Under the pieces are notes generated by a model that was not told the origin of the DNA, did not search any database, and was given only the letters and a program-made list of their open reading frames with translations. A DNA stretch of 64,000 nucleotides. Source: Blasia pusilla. Its lineage: Eukaryota; Marchantiophyta; Marchantiopsida; Blasiales. Position 1 is the first letter of the stretch; the number at the start of each line of letters is the position of its first letter. The stretch covers positions 22,072,001 through 22,136,000 of the forward strand of contig CM114271.1 of NCBI GenBank assembly GCA_050084515.1, written 5' to 3'. Shown piece by piece: positions 39,248 to 50,389 of the stretch. Position numbers and translations under genes: made by a program.

Positions 39248-40841
39248 AAGTTACTATAAGAAAAATATAAAAAGTAATTGAAAAGGAAAAGTGATGGATA
39301 TAGTATCGGAAGAGGTGGCTCAAGAATATGAATTTCTAATGTTCTAAACGTATGTAGGGGCGAAACAATAAGGTAAGGAGTTGAAAGAGCAAGGAAGACT
39401 TTTGGGAGGAATTGACCTAAAACAAACCCGTACACAAAAATAGGCGCCTACAAAGAAGGAAAAAAAAGTAGAAAACCTACTTGATATCAAAAGAACGAGC
39501 TCGTCAAGACGATCGAAACAGGCCCAAACACGCCCAAAACCGACATTCGAGAAGAAAGTTATGAAAGAAATTGGAAACACCGAAAAAGAGGATGTGGGGG
39601 AGGAAGTGAGCCACCCACCAATGACCGCTATGAGGGAATGAGTTCGGTATCAAAAGATCCAGAAAAGATCAAAAGATCTTTGATCTTTGATCTTTGAGGC
39701 TTTTCCGTATCAAAAGATCCAGAAAAACAAGAGGAATCCCTTGAACCGATGGTAAGCCGGTATCACTCTATAAGGAGAGCGCTATGTTTGAAATTGCGTA
39801 TAGGAATCTATGAGCACATTTAGGAGAGAAGGAGGTCCAAAGATCCCAAGAACTTTGGAAATCTCAATCTTAAGTGGAAAAAAGAAGAACCCAAAGTTCA
39901 AGCTTGAGAAGATGAACACATTGGGCCTTAAATTGAAAAGATTGGATCACCATGGGAATAGTTACAAACAAAATTCTAAACGTCCGCCATAGTCTTCCTC
40001 CATAGTCTTCCTCCTCCTCCTTCCTTCATTTACCTTTACCAGTACAGAAAATTGGTATAATTATTTAATTTGTTTGGATATTTTAAAAATAACATCTCCA
40101 TCTACCTAAAAAGTAAAATACATATATTTAAGGTTTTTTTTGTTTAAAATAATCTACATTATATTACTAATCCTATGAAGAATTTGACTTTCTCGTCACT
40201 ATATCTCTAACACCCTACTTAAAATAGTGTTTTATGTCATATTAAGTTTCTTGCACCATCAAATCTAATGTGCTTGTTGGGCTACCCACTCCTATCATTT
40301 TAACCCTATGTTAGGAGGGGCCACACAAGTTATTAAACTAGTAAGGGTGCTATGTTTTGCCAACTATAAACTTGATCATAGCTCGTGCCCATCTTTTTGC
40401 CTTGCCCGTATAAGAGGTTCTTTAAAAGTCATGGGCATACCCTAAGAAACTGCCACATCATTGAATAAAGGAGATGATGGGCTTTATTCCACTATAAGTA
40501 TCACTATATCATAAGTTCTAAAGAGTGGAAGTTAACCATGGAGAAATTTGGATGTGGATATTCTTAAAAGGGTGACTAGAACAAGTGTTCTACAGCCAAC
40601 ATCACAGGTCACAAAGAATTTTTCGGTCATTGTTAAACTGGTTTTCCTTAATCTCTCTTCATTTTGCTACCTACAAGAGTTATCGGTGGATTACCCCAAT
40701 GTGTGAGGAATATGGAGGTCCTTGTCTGCTCCGAAGCATGGCCTTCATGGAGTTCTTGTGTGCACTATCACAAGGACTACGTACAGATATACCAAACAAG
40801 CTATTTACTATTTGCATTATAGAAATAGTAAATATTTAGCC
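39248..40841. other. Intergenic DNA without a recognised gene
   Basis: Contains the 5' flank of the R2-like element. A duplicated tract with gtatcaaaagatccagaaaa occurs at about 39649 and 39708, with gatctttgatctttgatctt between. The rest is AT-rich with no identifiable feature. Confidence 0.5.
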
Positions 40842-41930
40842 TAGCACGTATGTTAGGATAGATCGACGAGATCTAGTAGAGCGCCTTCGGAGATATTGGA
40901 GGAAAACATCTGGAGGTCGAGGATGACCTACGTAGGTTATGTGGCCTCAATAGGTCATTCTCGACCTCTTGAGGCCATAGATAACCTGTAAGACCAGGTT
41001 TCCCCTTTGTTTCGGCTCATTTGGAGCCATATTGAGAAACTTACTATTTTGGGTAAGATACTATTTATGGCATAGCTGACTTTCCACTTTGAGAAGTGGC
41101 CCTTGACCCGCTACAGCAGGTCAAGAGCCAAGGAGGTGACCTGCGAGCATAGGGTACCAAGGAGAGGGCTTGGGAGAGGGAAGGGGGCATAACTCCAAGT
41201 GAGAGAGCTCTCAAGCTCATTCTCTCTTTGTTGAATCTCTTCGCATGAGGCGGCGGAGCTATGGTCCTCCTTGACTTTTGTATATAACCCAAGCCTCTCA
41301 TTAGGAGAGTGGGTTTGGTTTGACATAAGAGAGAGTGCACACCATAGAGAACTTGGTGTGAGATGTTGATAGAGATTTGTTCAATTTACAAAGAGAGAAT
41401 GCGAGAGTGAGAGAGCTTCAATGGAGGAGTTTGCTAGTCACTTACTTTTGGTGGAGGTTGGGAATCGTTCCCTATTCAGCAGCTCATGGGAGTGCTCACC
41501 GGAGCTAGAGCCGCTTGATTTTGCTATTTTCTTTGACAATTTTCGTATGGGAGAGTGCCACGCGGAAGCGTTGCCAAATTTTCATTACAAATTGAGTATG
41601 GGGACGGATTTCCCCTTACCACTGCTCTTGGTAGCACCATGTACCTCTTCAATTTCTGATTTTACACGTTTGAAGTTTTCATTGGGAGAAATCAGCGCGG
41701 AAGCGTTGGCAATTTTTTCGTAGGAGTGCAGATTGAAGGGCTGTATGACAAGCCCTGTCAGTTTTTATTGGAAGGTCGAATGAAGAAAACAATTTGAGAA
41801 GATCATACATCAAGAAGCTATGTACGCCATGGAAGAAGCGGTGCGCAATTTCATCCTCTCTGCGTGAAGTTACAACAACTTTCGTTGTGCTGCCATAGCC
41901 ACCGTTTGAAGGTATGAGTGAAATTTCCAA
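40842..41930 (+). repeat. Element A 5' LTR
   Basis: Aligns by eye with the LTRs at 60986 (+) and 49596 (-). Shared landmarks: ttaggatagatcg, catttggagccatattgag, tggcccttgac..ggtcaagagccaaggaggtgac, gaggcggcggagctatgg, gcgcggaagcg, and gtcagtttttatTgga. The start is inferred from the three other copies. The 3' edge is where similarity to the other LTRs fades (about 41930) and is approximate. Confidence 0.7.
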
Positions 41931-43918
41931 TTTCCTTTGGTAAATATCCTTATTGGAGAGGTAGAAAAGTTAAACTGTTGGGGAGAGTGGATAGGACAAG
42001 GGCTATATGGAAGTAGGAGTGAGTGAAACAATTTTTTGGGATGTTGACCCTCAATTTTAGGGGGAATTGGTGGAGAAGCATTCCAATTGCTAATCTATCA
42101 AAAGAGGGGTAGTCAACTCACAAGCAAAAAATAGTCGAAATCCGTATTTATAGGGATGTTTTTAGTAAAGAATCAAAAAAATTGAGAGGATACGTTGTTG
42201 GGTATGCCGTACTCAATCCTACCAACGGCTTAGTGCCGACCCCCGCTACACCCGATTTCCGTCGCGTGCGCCATGCGTCCTATCTGCGTCTTCGCTCCGA
42301 GCCGTTCACCGGCTTCGCGTGAGGGCCAAGTCCCTCAAGCTACCATGTCTCCCTATTGTTGCCATTGGAATCGAGGTTTCTTGAAACTGGCAGGGAAGGA
42401 TCATTGTACCCAGTTCATCGCCGACCACAAGCTTTCGGCCGCGTGTGTTTCGATGTTGTCCATCGACCTCAGGTCCCTGCCTGCCGCTACAGCCGTGTCA
42501 AAACGTAGGCACTCGCTTTGGGCTCCGACTGGACTTTATGAGCCGACCCTACAATCTAACAGCGCTTCTGGCCTGACTGCGTGGCCGTCGCCGCGCTCTC
42601 TTTCCTGGCTTGCTACTTCGGGGTTACAGTTGTTGTCGTCCCCACGTCTTTTGTGTTTTGCCATCCCTACTACTACTTCACCACGTCCCGGTGTTTCTCC
42701 GTGACCGCTGACCCTTGGTCCTCCGTGGCCTTGTTGCTGTGGTCGCCCGCATTACTGTCAATTACTGGGGATGCGCCTGCCGCCGACTACACGGCCTAAC
42801 TGCCTGTAATTTTGTGCTTTCGTCTTTTGGTCCTCACAGCCGACCTTGCCATGTCGCCCGGCTTCTTCTTGCTGAGCCGTTCCTAGTCCACCATTAGCTA
42901 CTACGCCTGTTGCATCACCGTGGTCCGCCTAAGCTGCCGACTTGCCGTTGCTGTTGCTAGTCCGATTGCTTGGAGGTCGCCACCTTGCAACCGCGACTCA
43001 CGGACGTGGCACTATCCGATTGCCGTCAGTGGGCCCGTCCACCCGTCATCTTTTCCATCAACCTATCGCTGTTCATCACCGTTCGTGCCGTCGGCTTACT
43101 ACCATTTCTTTTTCAATGGTTGTAGGAATCCGGATGCAACCACCATTGATTGGGTGATTTAATGCCGCCATGACGCAGTTTGTTCTAGCCGTCCTTGTCA
43201 TAGTAGTTTCATCATCTAGCAAATGAGGACCGGCCATTCAACGACCATGAGTAACATTTTTGGATTGATGGGGGTCGCTATTTTCCATGTTTAGTGATTG
43301 GTAGCTGCTCGAGGACGATCGAGTACCGTGCCGTGACGCCCGTAGTTGCAACACACCGCCGATTACTGCGTCGTGCCGCTTGTGGCCGTACCTCACCGTC
43401 TCGATCGCGGAGCTGTACCATGACTTAGAGCAGAGCATATTTTGGTGTTGAGTAGGATATGTCGCATTTCATTCTTGAGTGTCGTGCCATTTGTAGCCGC
43501 AGGACCCGCATCGCACATCGAGGAGATTTGAGAATTTCAGTACCACAGAAGTACGACTTGATGATTGGAGGAGTTTGTCTTTACGACCAAGTTGGGATCA
43601 AGATTTGCAATTGCTGAGGAGCGACATCGATATTTGTTGTCAAGTTACCCAGTCTTGTCTTTTGCCCTGCATGTGTTAGGGATTTCCGAGTATTGGGTAG
43701 TTATTTGGGATATTGGGTTTTGTGCGGATGTTGAGAATATCGTTGATATATGGGTTTAGGGGATATAGACCTGTGTGGGATGTGCAGAGTTGGGGTTATG
43801 TTCTGTCGATGAGATGATAGGACACTAGTTGATTTGCCGCACCACGTCGCTTGTTGTAGCACAGTACACCTCTCAATGAGAGAGTATAGATTGAGTGCCG
43901 CATGTTTAGTTTGAGTGA
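41931..43918 (+). other. Element A leader region
   Basis: Untranslated leader between LTR and gag. The stretch 42230-43200 is GC- and pyrimidine-rich and gives several overlapping frames that I do not regard as genes. From about 43300 it aligns with the element C leader (gatcgagtaccgtg, gacgcccgtag, ctcgatcgcggagctg). Confidence 0.55.
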
Positions 43919-46150
43919 TTGAGTGACAACTTGCGAGATGATAGTAATCGCGTGAGAGGGGCACGAGGGTCATCATGGCATCCTTTAGGGAGTTTGAGAG
44001 GCAAGGTGGTGAACCTGAAAGTAGCTCTAGAGGTTTTATTTACGCTGATTGGCGCAAGGTTTCAAGGATCTCCACGTGAGGGACCACCTCGACCTCCTTA
44101 TGTGTTGTGTGCACACGAGGGGAGAGTGTAGAGGAGTTTGTTAGTGCATCACTGCACACATTGAGTGGTCCTATTAGTTGGGCGTACAAGATGGACAATC
44201 GGGGTAGAGGACCCCGTAGGTTTTTGGGTGCTTTAGGCACTATAGAGTTACACGACTTTATTGTGGAGTTTAGGGGTTGGTGTGACTCGCAACGGGGCTA
44301 GGAACTCTAGAGAGTTCAACCCGTTCACAACATGGAACGATATGTTCCAACATTTAGAGGGGGCGCCCAAGGACGATTATCATGAGTTCTCCCAGAGATA
44401 TTGTTGCGACCCTCATAACCAAACAACACCAAATAGGTGCCAAGCAGAACATCAGAACTCAAGTGGACTCACGCTGCGATGTGCTTGCTATGGAGAGGCG
44501 TTTGGAAAGGTCTCTTGGAAAAGACCAAGAGACGAAATGCGGAATAGAGTTGTGCGTTTCATGCGTTAGTGGTCGCGACTAGGAAACCTAGAACAAATGT
44601 GAGCGAAGACTTGAGATGAGTTGGGTTTTGGAAGGTTGGTTGCCAAAGAGATGAGAACCAGTTTTGGAACACGACTAGTGTTTGGGAAATTTGATTGTGT
44701 TTTCGACCATTAAGTTTGGTTCCAAGATGCGTTTGGAACAACTAAGGGCGTGTTGGAAAGCTTATCTTGAGACGCTTCCAACGCACCAAAGTTCTTTGAA
44801 AAGCATGAGTATAGACTGAGATATTGGCCGAAAACGACTGTGAGAGCAATCGGGTTGAGGGCCAATTGGAGAGGCCCGGGTGTCTTTCCCTAAATGTAGG
44901 GAACCCCGGAGATCCCCAGAATTACTAGTAAGGGAGGAGTCTCTCCAAGATATCTTGGAACACGAATCCCCACTTTGAGCACCAAACGGCATCTCAAAGG
45001 CACGGGATGGAACGGGAGTTTGGCGTTGGAACTCGAAACCCAAACCTGATCCAAGGGAGTGGACTTTGTACGCCACACTTGGATTCCAACCCAAGATTCA
45101 CTTTGTGCGAGTCTCGGTTAGGGACTCATTGGATGTCCATTGGAAATTTGGAACCGCCAGGCACAAAATGCCGTTTGAGGTTCCTAAACGGACCAGAAAG
45201 TCTGTCCCAAGTCTTGCAAGACTTGCCCGCGTTGTAAACCGTGAAACTAGGAAGGTTGAGGTTGATGAGAGACCAAGATGATAACTCGGAAAGTTAGCCG
45301 GATGATTGACCCAAGACCCGACTAACCAGAGTGCGTGTTTGGATGCAGCTTAGCGTTGAGAGTGTGACCTACTGAATGCATGCTTGCGCATGACAGATAT
45401 GCCCAAGAGATTAAGGCATGGAGACTCTACTATGACCCACATTATGTGTCATGGACTAAGCCATTTCCAGATGAGGAGGGAGAGTCAAGAGAGGCTACTT
45501 CCTCTTCCACCAGTGATGTTTTAGGAGGGATGACTCGAATTGGAGCAGTTGTATCGTCCAGTCGGGTTCGTCCTAGGTTCAACCCCATGGCTAAGTTCTT
45601 TGGAGAGTTGCAGACAAGCTACCAAGGGATACAGACGGAGAAGTTGCAGAGCATCCACGACTTCGAGAGGTGCACGGGTGAGAGTTAGCATGAGGCCTAC
45701 ACTCGCTTGCGCCAGTTGATTAGCATCACTCAGGGGTGACAGAGTCCCACGCTATCCAATCATGGTACGCGATGCTGGATCGAAACCTGCGGACACGGGA
45801 GAGGGATGGGGTGCTTCTAATGCACACCTCACCTATGTTGAGAGATGTTTTAATCACCGGTGAGAACATTGAGGGCAACATGGCGAAGGAGAGCATAGCC
45901 ACCATGGGTTCTGGGCGAGAGCAGTCACGATTGCCTATACCACCAATGGAACAACGTGGATTTTGAGAGAGGCTTGTGGCACCACGAGAGAGGATATCGG
46001 GAGGTCGTGCCACAGAGACCTCTTCTTTCATATGCGGCAGTTGTCGGTCCGTGTGGGCCTAGAGGTCGTGCACCAAGTGGTCCTATTGGAGGACAAGGAG
46101 TTAGATTTTCCCGTGGAGAAGGTAGAGTTGCGCCACCTAGACGCATGGAG
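43919..46150 (+). pseudogene. Element A Gag, disrupted
   Basis: Matches the Gag of element B: GTIELHDFIVEFRGWCD (about 44236-44285) against GTIELEDFIQ.FDTWCD, and DMFQHLEGAPKDDYHEF against the same block in B. It is interrupted at 44402 by a solo LTR. It resumes at 45396 with YAQEIKAWRLYYDPHYVSW and continues through EKLQSIHDFERCTGES. Several stops and frameshifts follow, and a zinc knuckle is not recognisable here. Gag would form the virus-like particle. Confidence 0.75.
44402..45395. mobile_element. Solo LTR of a third family inserted in element A gag, 5-bp target duplication GATAT
   Basis: A 994-bp insertion starting TGTTGCGACC and ending ATGACA, flanked by GATAT at 44397-44401 and 45396-45400. 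Element C has the uninterrupted gag (agatatgccc at 63502-63511), which fixes both junctions. TG...CA ends, a 5-bp duplication and no coding domain make this a solo LTR. It belongs to neither the A/C/D nor the B LTR type. Confidence 0.88.
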
Positions 46151-46460
46151 GGAGATGCCGGGCGTGAGGCTGGGTAGGCTGCTCAAATACAATAGCAGAT
46201 TTCCGCTATGGCATTGAGGTTATCTGATGCTGAATCCGTGGCATCGACGTCTTTTGGAGCAACCGGAGATATGGAGGCTCTTGGCTCGATGTGCGCGACT
46301 GTCTAGTAGGAGGGAGCCACTGTTGCTACACGTGGAACGTCCGTAGAGTTGGATCCATAAAGAGGGGAAGCCAGGAAATAGACCAGGCTTCCTCAGTCTT
46401 TCACCTTGTCCGAGGAGATGAGGACCCCATCGATGGGTCCTGATTAGAGTTCCCTTAGAG

Positions 46461-46940
46461 TTGATGTTGTTGGCACGGAGGGAGATGGGAGAAGCGAGTA
46501 CGAAAACTCCTATTGCTGATGCTCTAGAGGAGCATGTGTTGAGTATGATGTTGAGGGCGGCCATGATGGTGTATCATGATCCGCTCTTTTCTGCTTCTGA
46601 TGTTATGACGTTGGGAGGTACACCCGCAGAGACTTTTCGGCTGGCTGCTATGCTATGTGAGTGTGGAGATGGTGTTCTTGCATCACATTCAAAGGTGATT
46701 GCAGAGGAGGTGATGGACCTGCCCTTGGAGCCAATGCTCGGGCCGTCCACGTCAAATTCATGGCAGGTTGCGGCTGCTAGGATGGCGGAGATGCCCGCTA
46801 GATCCGCTATAGAATGTGCCATGGTTGCTGCAGGTGTTGTGTTGCTGGATAACCGAGGAGAGATCTTAGAGTTGGTGAGTCAAGGAGGTAGATTTTTTTC
46901 TCCACAACGTGTCTTGTTAGATTCAGGAGCGCAACCTTAG
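46461..46940 (+). pseudogene. Element A protease region
   Basis: Homologous to the 53458-54291 frame of element B. It ends in RVLLDSGAQP with the Asp-Ser-Gly of a retroviral-type aspartic protease (about 46908-46936), then a stop. Upstream blocks ATLCERG/AMLCECG and PARSAIECA/PARPAIDCE pair up with B. Truncated just after the active-site motif, so inactive. Confidence 0.75.
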
Positions 46941-47178
46941 CCGCATTAGGCATCGCCATCATATAGCCTTATGACTTGATTGAGGGGCATGTCCATGCAA
47001 AGAACATCTCCTCGCGTGACACTTGTAGGGAGAGGAGTGTTATGGTAGCCGCATCATTCCGTGGAGGAGAGGTATCATTGTGGGGCTCAAGTGAGTAGCT
47101 CCAACGCTTGGTAGATGAGCACGTGCAGATGGCGTGGAGTCACGCGTTTGCACCAGAGCGTGACAAAGGTGCAAACAC

Positions 47179-47700
47179 GTGAATCCTGGCTACCTCGGAG
47201 AGGAACCCGAGGTAGCCGGGGAGTGCTACTATGACCCCTTTGGACACCACCGTACCCTGATCCTGTGGCGCATCCTAGAGGAGGGTATTTGCGTGTTGGA
47301 TCTCTTAAGAAGTATCAGCATTGGCTTAGCTGCTGTTTTGCAGGGACAAGTGCGTGTGCAAGAGGACTTGTATGTTGAGATTGATGATGTTGCGAGGCGC
47401 ATTTCACTTCACCATGTGGTGCAATTACGCCTCTGATTTCCCAAATTTTTGTGTGCGTCCGTCGTCTAGGGATTCCAGAGTTTCCTACCAAGGGACATTT
47501 CATTGTTGGGGGCGCAGGACTTGGAGCGGGCAGGGACCATAGATTTGGTCATTGCTAGTTGGTGGAGCCCAATGCCGATGAGTGAGAGCGAGCGATGGGA
47601 TTCTCCACAAGAGTGATGGCAGTACCATCAATATCAAAGGCATCACGACATCATATCTTGGGTCAGGCAAAGGACTTGAACTACTTCACATGGATTTTCA
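47179..47700 (+). pseudogene. Element A C5-cytosine DNA methyltransferase remnant
   Basis: EGICVLDL..SISIGLAAVLQ at 47281-47345 matches motif I of the element B methyltransferase, although its FDG now reads LRS. LYVEIDDVARRI (motif II region) follows. After a break, GTIDLVIAS at 47533-47556 is the start of motif IV, where the catalytic Pro-Cys would come next. The sequence then jumps to the motif IX block (LVEPNADE in B) at about 47557, and the RHHILGQAKDL motif X follows near 47650. So motifs VI-VIII and the catalytic Cys are deleted. Domain identity rests on the shared order with B. Confidence 0.78.
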
Positions 47701-48035
47701 GCTTAAGAGTAGCTCAACAACATTGTTTGAGGAACTGTTGCGTTGGTGAGCCCCATGCCTATTGAGATATTCGAGGCATTGGTTGGAGGTGAGACTCGAG
47801 GAGATCGACACACTAGGAGTGATTGGTAGAGACACCCTTGAACTTGGGATGTTTTGAAGGTACGTCGGGAGATTATAGCTATAGCATCAAGCGTGGTTCC
47901 GGATACTGCACGTGGAGAAGATGAGATGAGAAGTTGCAATTGGTTGTAGGAGAGCATTCAAGTTCTACTGTCTGAGATAGAGTTGCACCATAGCAATCAT
48001 CAACACCCGCGCTGGAGAGTTCTACCGTAGTCACG

Positions 48036-48283
48036 ATGGAGACTTGGGAGCCAGATATGGGCCTTAAGTTGACAAAAGGAGAGCAGCGGCGGATACATCA
48101 GTTCCTTAGGAGTTTTAGGATTTTCTTTGCATTTAGCATGCATGATCTGGGTATGCTAAAGGGTATAGGGATCCGCATTGAGTTCTTAAGCGACACGCCG
48201 ATCTTTCGACGACCCTACAGGTATAGTGACATGGAGAGGGCTTTGATTGAGAGTAGGAGCCAGGACTTGGTTGGAGCAGTTGT
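48036..48283 (+). pseudogene. Element A reverse transcriptase, N-terminal piece
   Basis: TWEPDMGLKLTKGEQRRIHQFL and SDTPIFRRPYRYSDMERALI match the RT entry region of element B (55880-56100). The match stops at 48283, where minus-strand LTR sequence of element D begins. The frame that continues to 48863 runs into that LTR and is not a natural protein. Confidence 0.85.
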
Positions 48284-48385
48284 TGTGCACATACAGATCG
48301 CTACACAACATACATTGCTTTCACCAAACATACACACAAACACGCATGATCCCAAGCTAACTCATGGCATCCAAACAATAAGACA

Positions 48386-49596
48386 AGAAGTACTAAAATA
48401 TCTCAAATCAATCGAGTCGATCTCTAATCAACATCTCACACCAAGCTCTCCATGGTATGCACTCTCTCTCTCATGTCAAACCAAACCCTTTCTCCTAATG
48501 AGAGGTTTGGGTTACATACACAAGGCAAGGAGGACCATAGCTAAAAAGTTACCACGAATTTCAAATTTAGCTCCTTCCTCACGCAGTGGCTATGGCAACT
48601 CCACAAAAATGATCATAATTTCTTGCTCCCATGTTCAAATTGTGCACTATTTCTTCCACAACGTGCATAGCTTCCCGATCTACAATAGCGTTAAATCAAC
48701 TTCTTCATACAACCTTCCAAAAAAAAAAACTGACAGGGATTGTCGTGCAACCCTTCAATCTGCACTCCCACAAAAAATTCAGCAAGGCTTCCGCGCTGAT
48801 TTCTCCCAACAAAAATTGCAAACCTATAAACACAACAACCAACAAGCTACAAGGTACTCTTGAGAGCACCAACATGGGGAAAATAGCCCCCATACTCAAT
48901 TTGTAACAAAATTTTGGCAACGCTTCCGCGTGTCACCCTCTTGTACGAAAAATCAGCAAAGGAATCAACAAAATTGAGCGGCTCTTGCTCGGGTGAGCAG
49001 TGCCATGAACCGCTGAACAGGGAATATGATCCCCAACCTGCAACAAGAGCGAGTGACCAGCAAGCTCCCCCATTGAAAATCTCTTTGTAAATCAAGTAGA
49101 TCTCTCATCAACATCTCACACCAAGCTCTCCATGGTATGCACTCTCTCTCATGTCAAACCAAACCCACTTTCCTAATGAGAGGCTTAGGTTACACACAAA
49201 AGGCAAGGAGGACCATAGCTTTGCCGCCTCATGCCAAGAGGTTCAACAAAGTGAGAATGAGGTCTAAAGCTCTCTCTTGGAGGTATACTCCCTTCCCTCT
49301 CTCAAGTTCTCTCCTCAGTAACCTATGCTTGCAGGTCACCTCCTTGGCTCTTGACCTGTTATAGCGGGTCAAGGGCCACTTCCCAAACAAGAAAGTCAAC
49401 TATACTCCAAATAGAAACTTACCCGAAATAGTGAGTTTCTCTATATGGCTCCAAATGAGCAGAAACAAAGGAAAAACCTTCTCTATGAGGTTACCCATGG
49501 CCTCAGGAGGTCATCCTCAACCTCCTGAGGGTTGTCTTGTAGTATCTTCGAAGGCGCTCTACTAGATCTTGCCGATCTATCCTAAAAGTTGTGACA
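48386..49596 (-). repeat. Element D 3' LTR core
   Basis: Starts TGTCACAACTTTTAGGATAG on the minus strand, the same start as the family-A LTRs. It contains a roughly 120-bp internal direct duplication (48420-48542 and 49101-49220, carrying aacatctcacaccaagctct) that the plus-strand LTR of element A has only once. The 1.2-kb length fits the A LTR plus this duplication. The long open frame reaching 48863 is a chance frame. Confidence 0.7.
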
Positions 49597-49883
49597 AGTG
49601 TCCTACGCATACACATCGCTACACAACATACATCGCTGTCACCAAACATACACTCAAACACACACGATCCCATGCTAACTCATGGCATCCAAACAACGCG
49701 ACAAGAAGTCCCCCTAGATGGTGGTTAGGTCCCTCTAATTCCAGATAGCCATCTATCCCTACCTACAATGACATACATCTCTCAGACGCTAAGATAAAAA
49801 AAGTCGGGTGCCCAAGTGGCCCTATCCTTAGTCGCCTTCTTGTCACAGACAGAAGTCAAAATCTAGAACTACCTGCTCTATGT

Positions 49884-50018
49884 ACATCTGGGACACATCC
49901 ATCATCCCTCAGGAACCCTAGTGAGAGATGGCGTCAAACATGCCATATGCAATCCTCTCGAACATCCATCACAGACTAGCATAGTGACTGCACCACGGGC
50001 CAAACCACACAACATACA
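49884..50018 (-). pseudogene. PHD finger of element D polyprotein
   Basis: 45 codons with the full C4HC3 pattern: CMLC, VCDGC, HMAC and WMCPRC, with spacing C-x2-C-x11-C-x2-C-x4-H-x2-C-x14-C-x2-C identical to the copy in element B. The Trp usually found two residues before the His is Leu here, and a TGA before WMC probably came from CGA. PHD fingers commonly bind histone H3 tails. The preceding codons lie on the other side of element B (59716 on). Confidence 0.85.
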
Positions 50019-50021
50019 TCT

Positions 50022-50389
50022 TGTCATGACCATACGGATTATGTCGTAGAGTATAGTGTGCTAGTAGAGGCCATACCTTATGTAGGGCCGTAGTGTCTAG
50101 GTAGAGATGCAGGTTCATACATAGGGTTGGGGGTTACTCCGTTGAGGGTGAATTTTCCAGTAGGGCCTGCTCTTAGGTTGGAGGATATAGTGTGGAGTGC
50201 ACTCAAAGAACAGTTAGTTCTTTGAGTTGAGCTTGTTGCGTTGGGAGTTAGCCTTGGTAGTGAGTAGAGCTCTTGGCTATGGTGGTTCCCGCAAGCTTCG
50301 ACCTCGATTCTCCCATCGTGGAGTGGGTTTGGCTCGATTGTATGTGATTCTATACGTATTTTATAACAATAGGTCTTTCATGGGTTTCA
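50022..50389 (+). repeat. Element B 5' LTR (core)
   Basis: 368 bp, starting TGTCATGACC and ending GGGTTTCA, identical in length and ends to 59243-59610. It contains a hairpin: ACTCAAAGAAC at 50201-50211 and its complement at 50217-50227. Unlike the 3' end, no 104-bp F repeat lies on either side. Confidence 0.88.

Larger units (their letters stand above)
40842..48283 (+). mobile_element. Ty3/gypsy element A (LTR, leader, gag, protease, DNMT, start of RT), interrupted
   Basis: Left part of a gypsy element whose RT is cut at 48283 by element D. The order is LTR (from 40842), a long leader, gag (43919-46150, split by a solo LTR), protease remnant, DNA methyltransferase remnant, RT start. It is closely related to element C (60986 on) and more distantly to B. 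The rest of its pol would lie beyond the right window edge if the nesting is simple. Frames are heavily broken. Confidence 0.82.
48284..50021 (-). mobile_element. Ty3/gypsy element D, 3' part (PHD finger, polypurine tract, 3' LTR)
   Basis: Minus-strand element inserted into the RT of element A. From its 5' side it shows the PHD finger (50018-49884), a tail like that of element B (gagggacctaacc), a polypurine tract (AGGGGGAC, complement of 49709-49716), a 105-bp repeat F1 (49703-49599), an LTR core (49596 to about 48386) and a 102-bp repeat F2 (48385-48284). Its upstream half continues at 59716-60985 on the far side of element B. Confidence 0.82.

Noticed and set aside
42273-42704. 143-codon frame (+) in the leader of element A
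   Set aside because: No domain, no counterpart frame in the leader of element C, and overlapping frames are equally open. Low-complexity leader DNA.
48036-48863. 275-codon frame (+) as one protein
   Set aside because: Only the part to 48283 is RT; the rest is antisense LTR of element D read through. A junction artefact.
49137-49364. Frame starting MHSLSCQTKPT, repeated at 41065-41340 (-) and 61223-61444 (-)
   Set aside because: Recurs only because it lies in LTR copies of elements A, C and D; the reading frame is not preserved among the copies.
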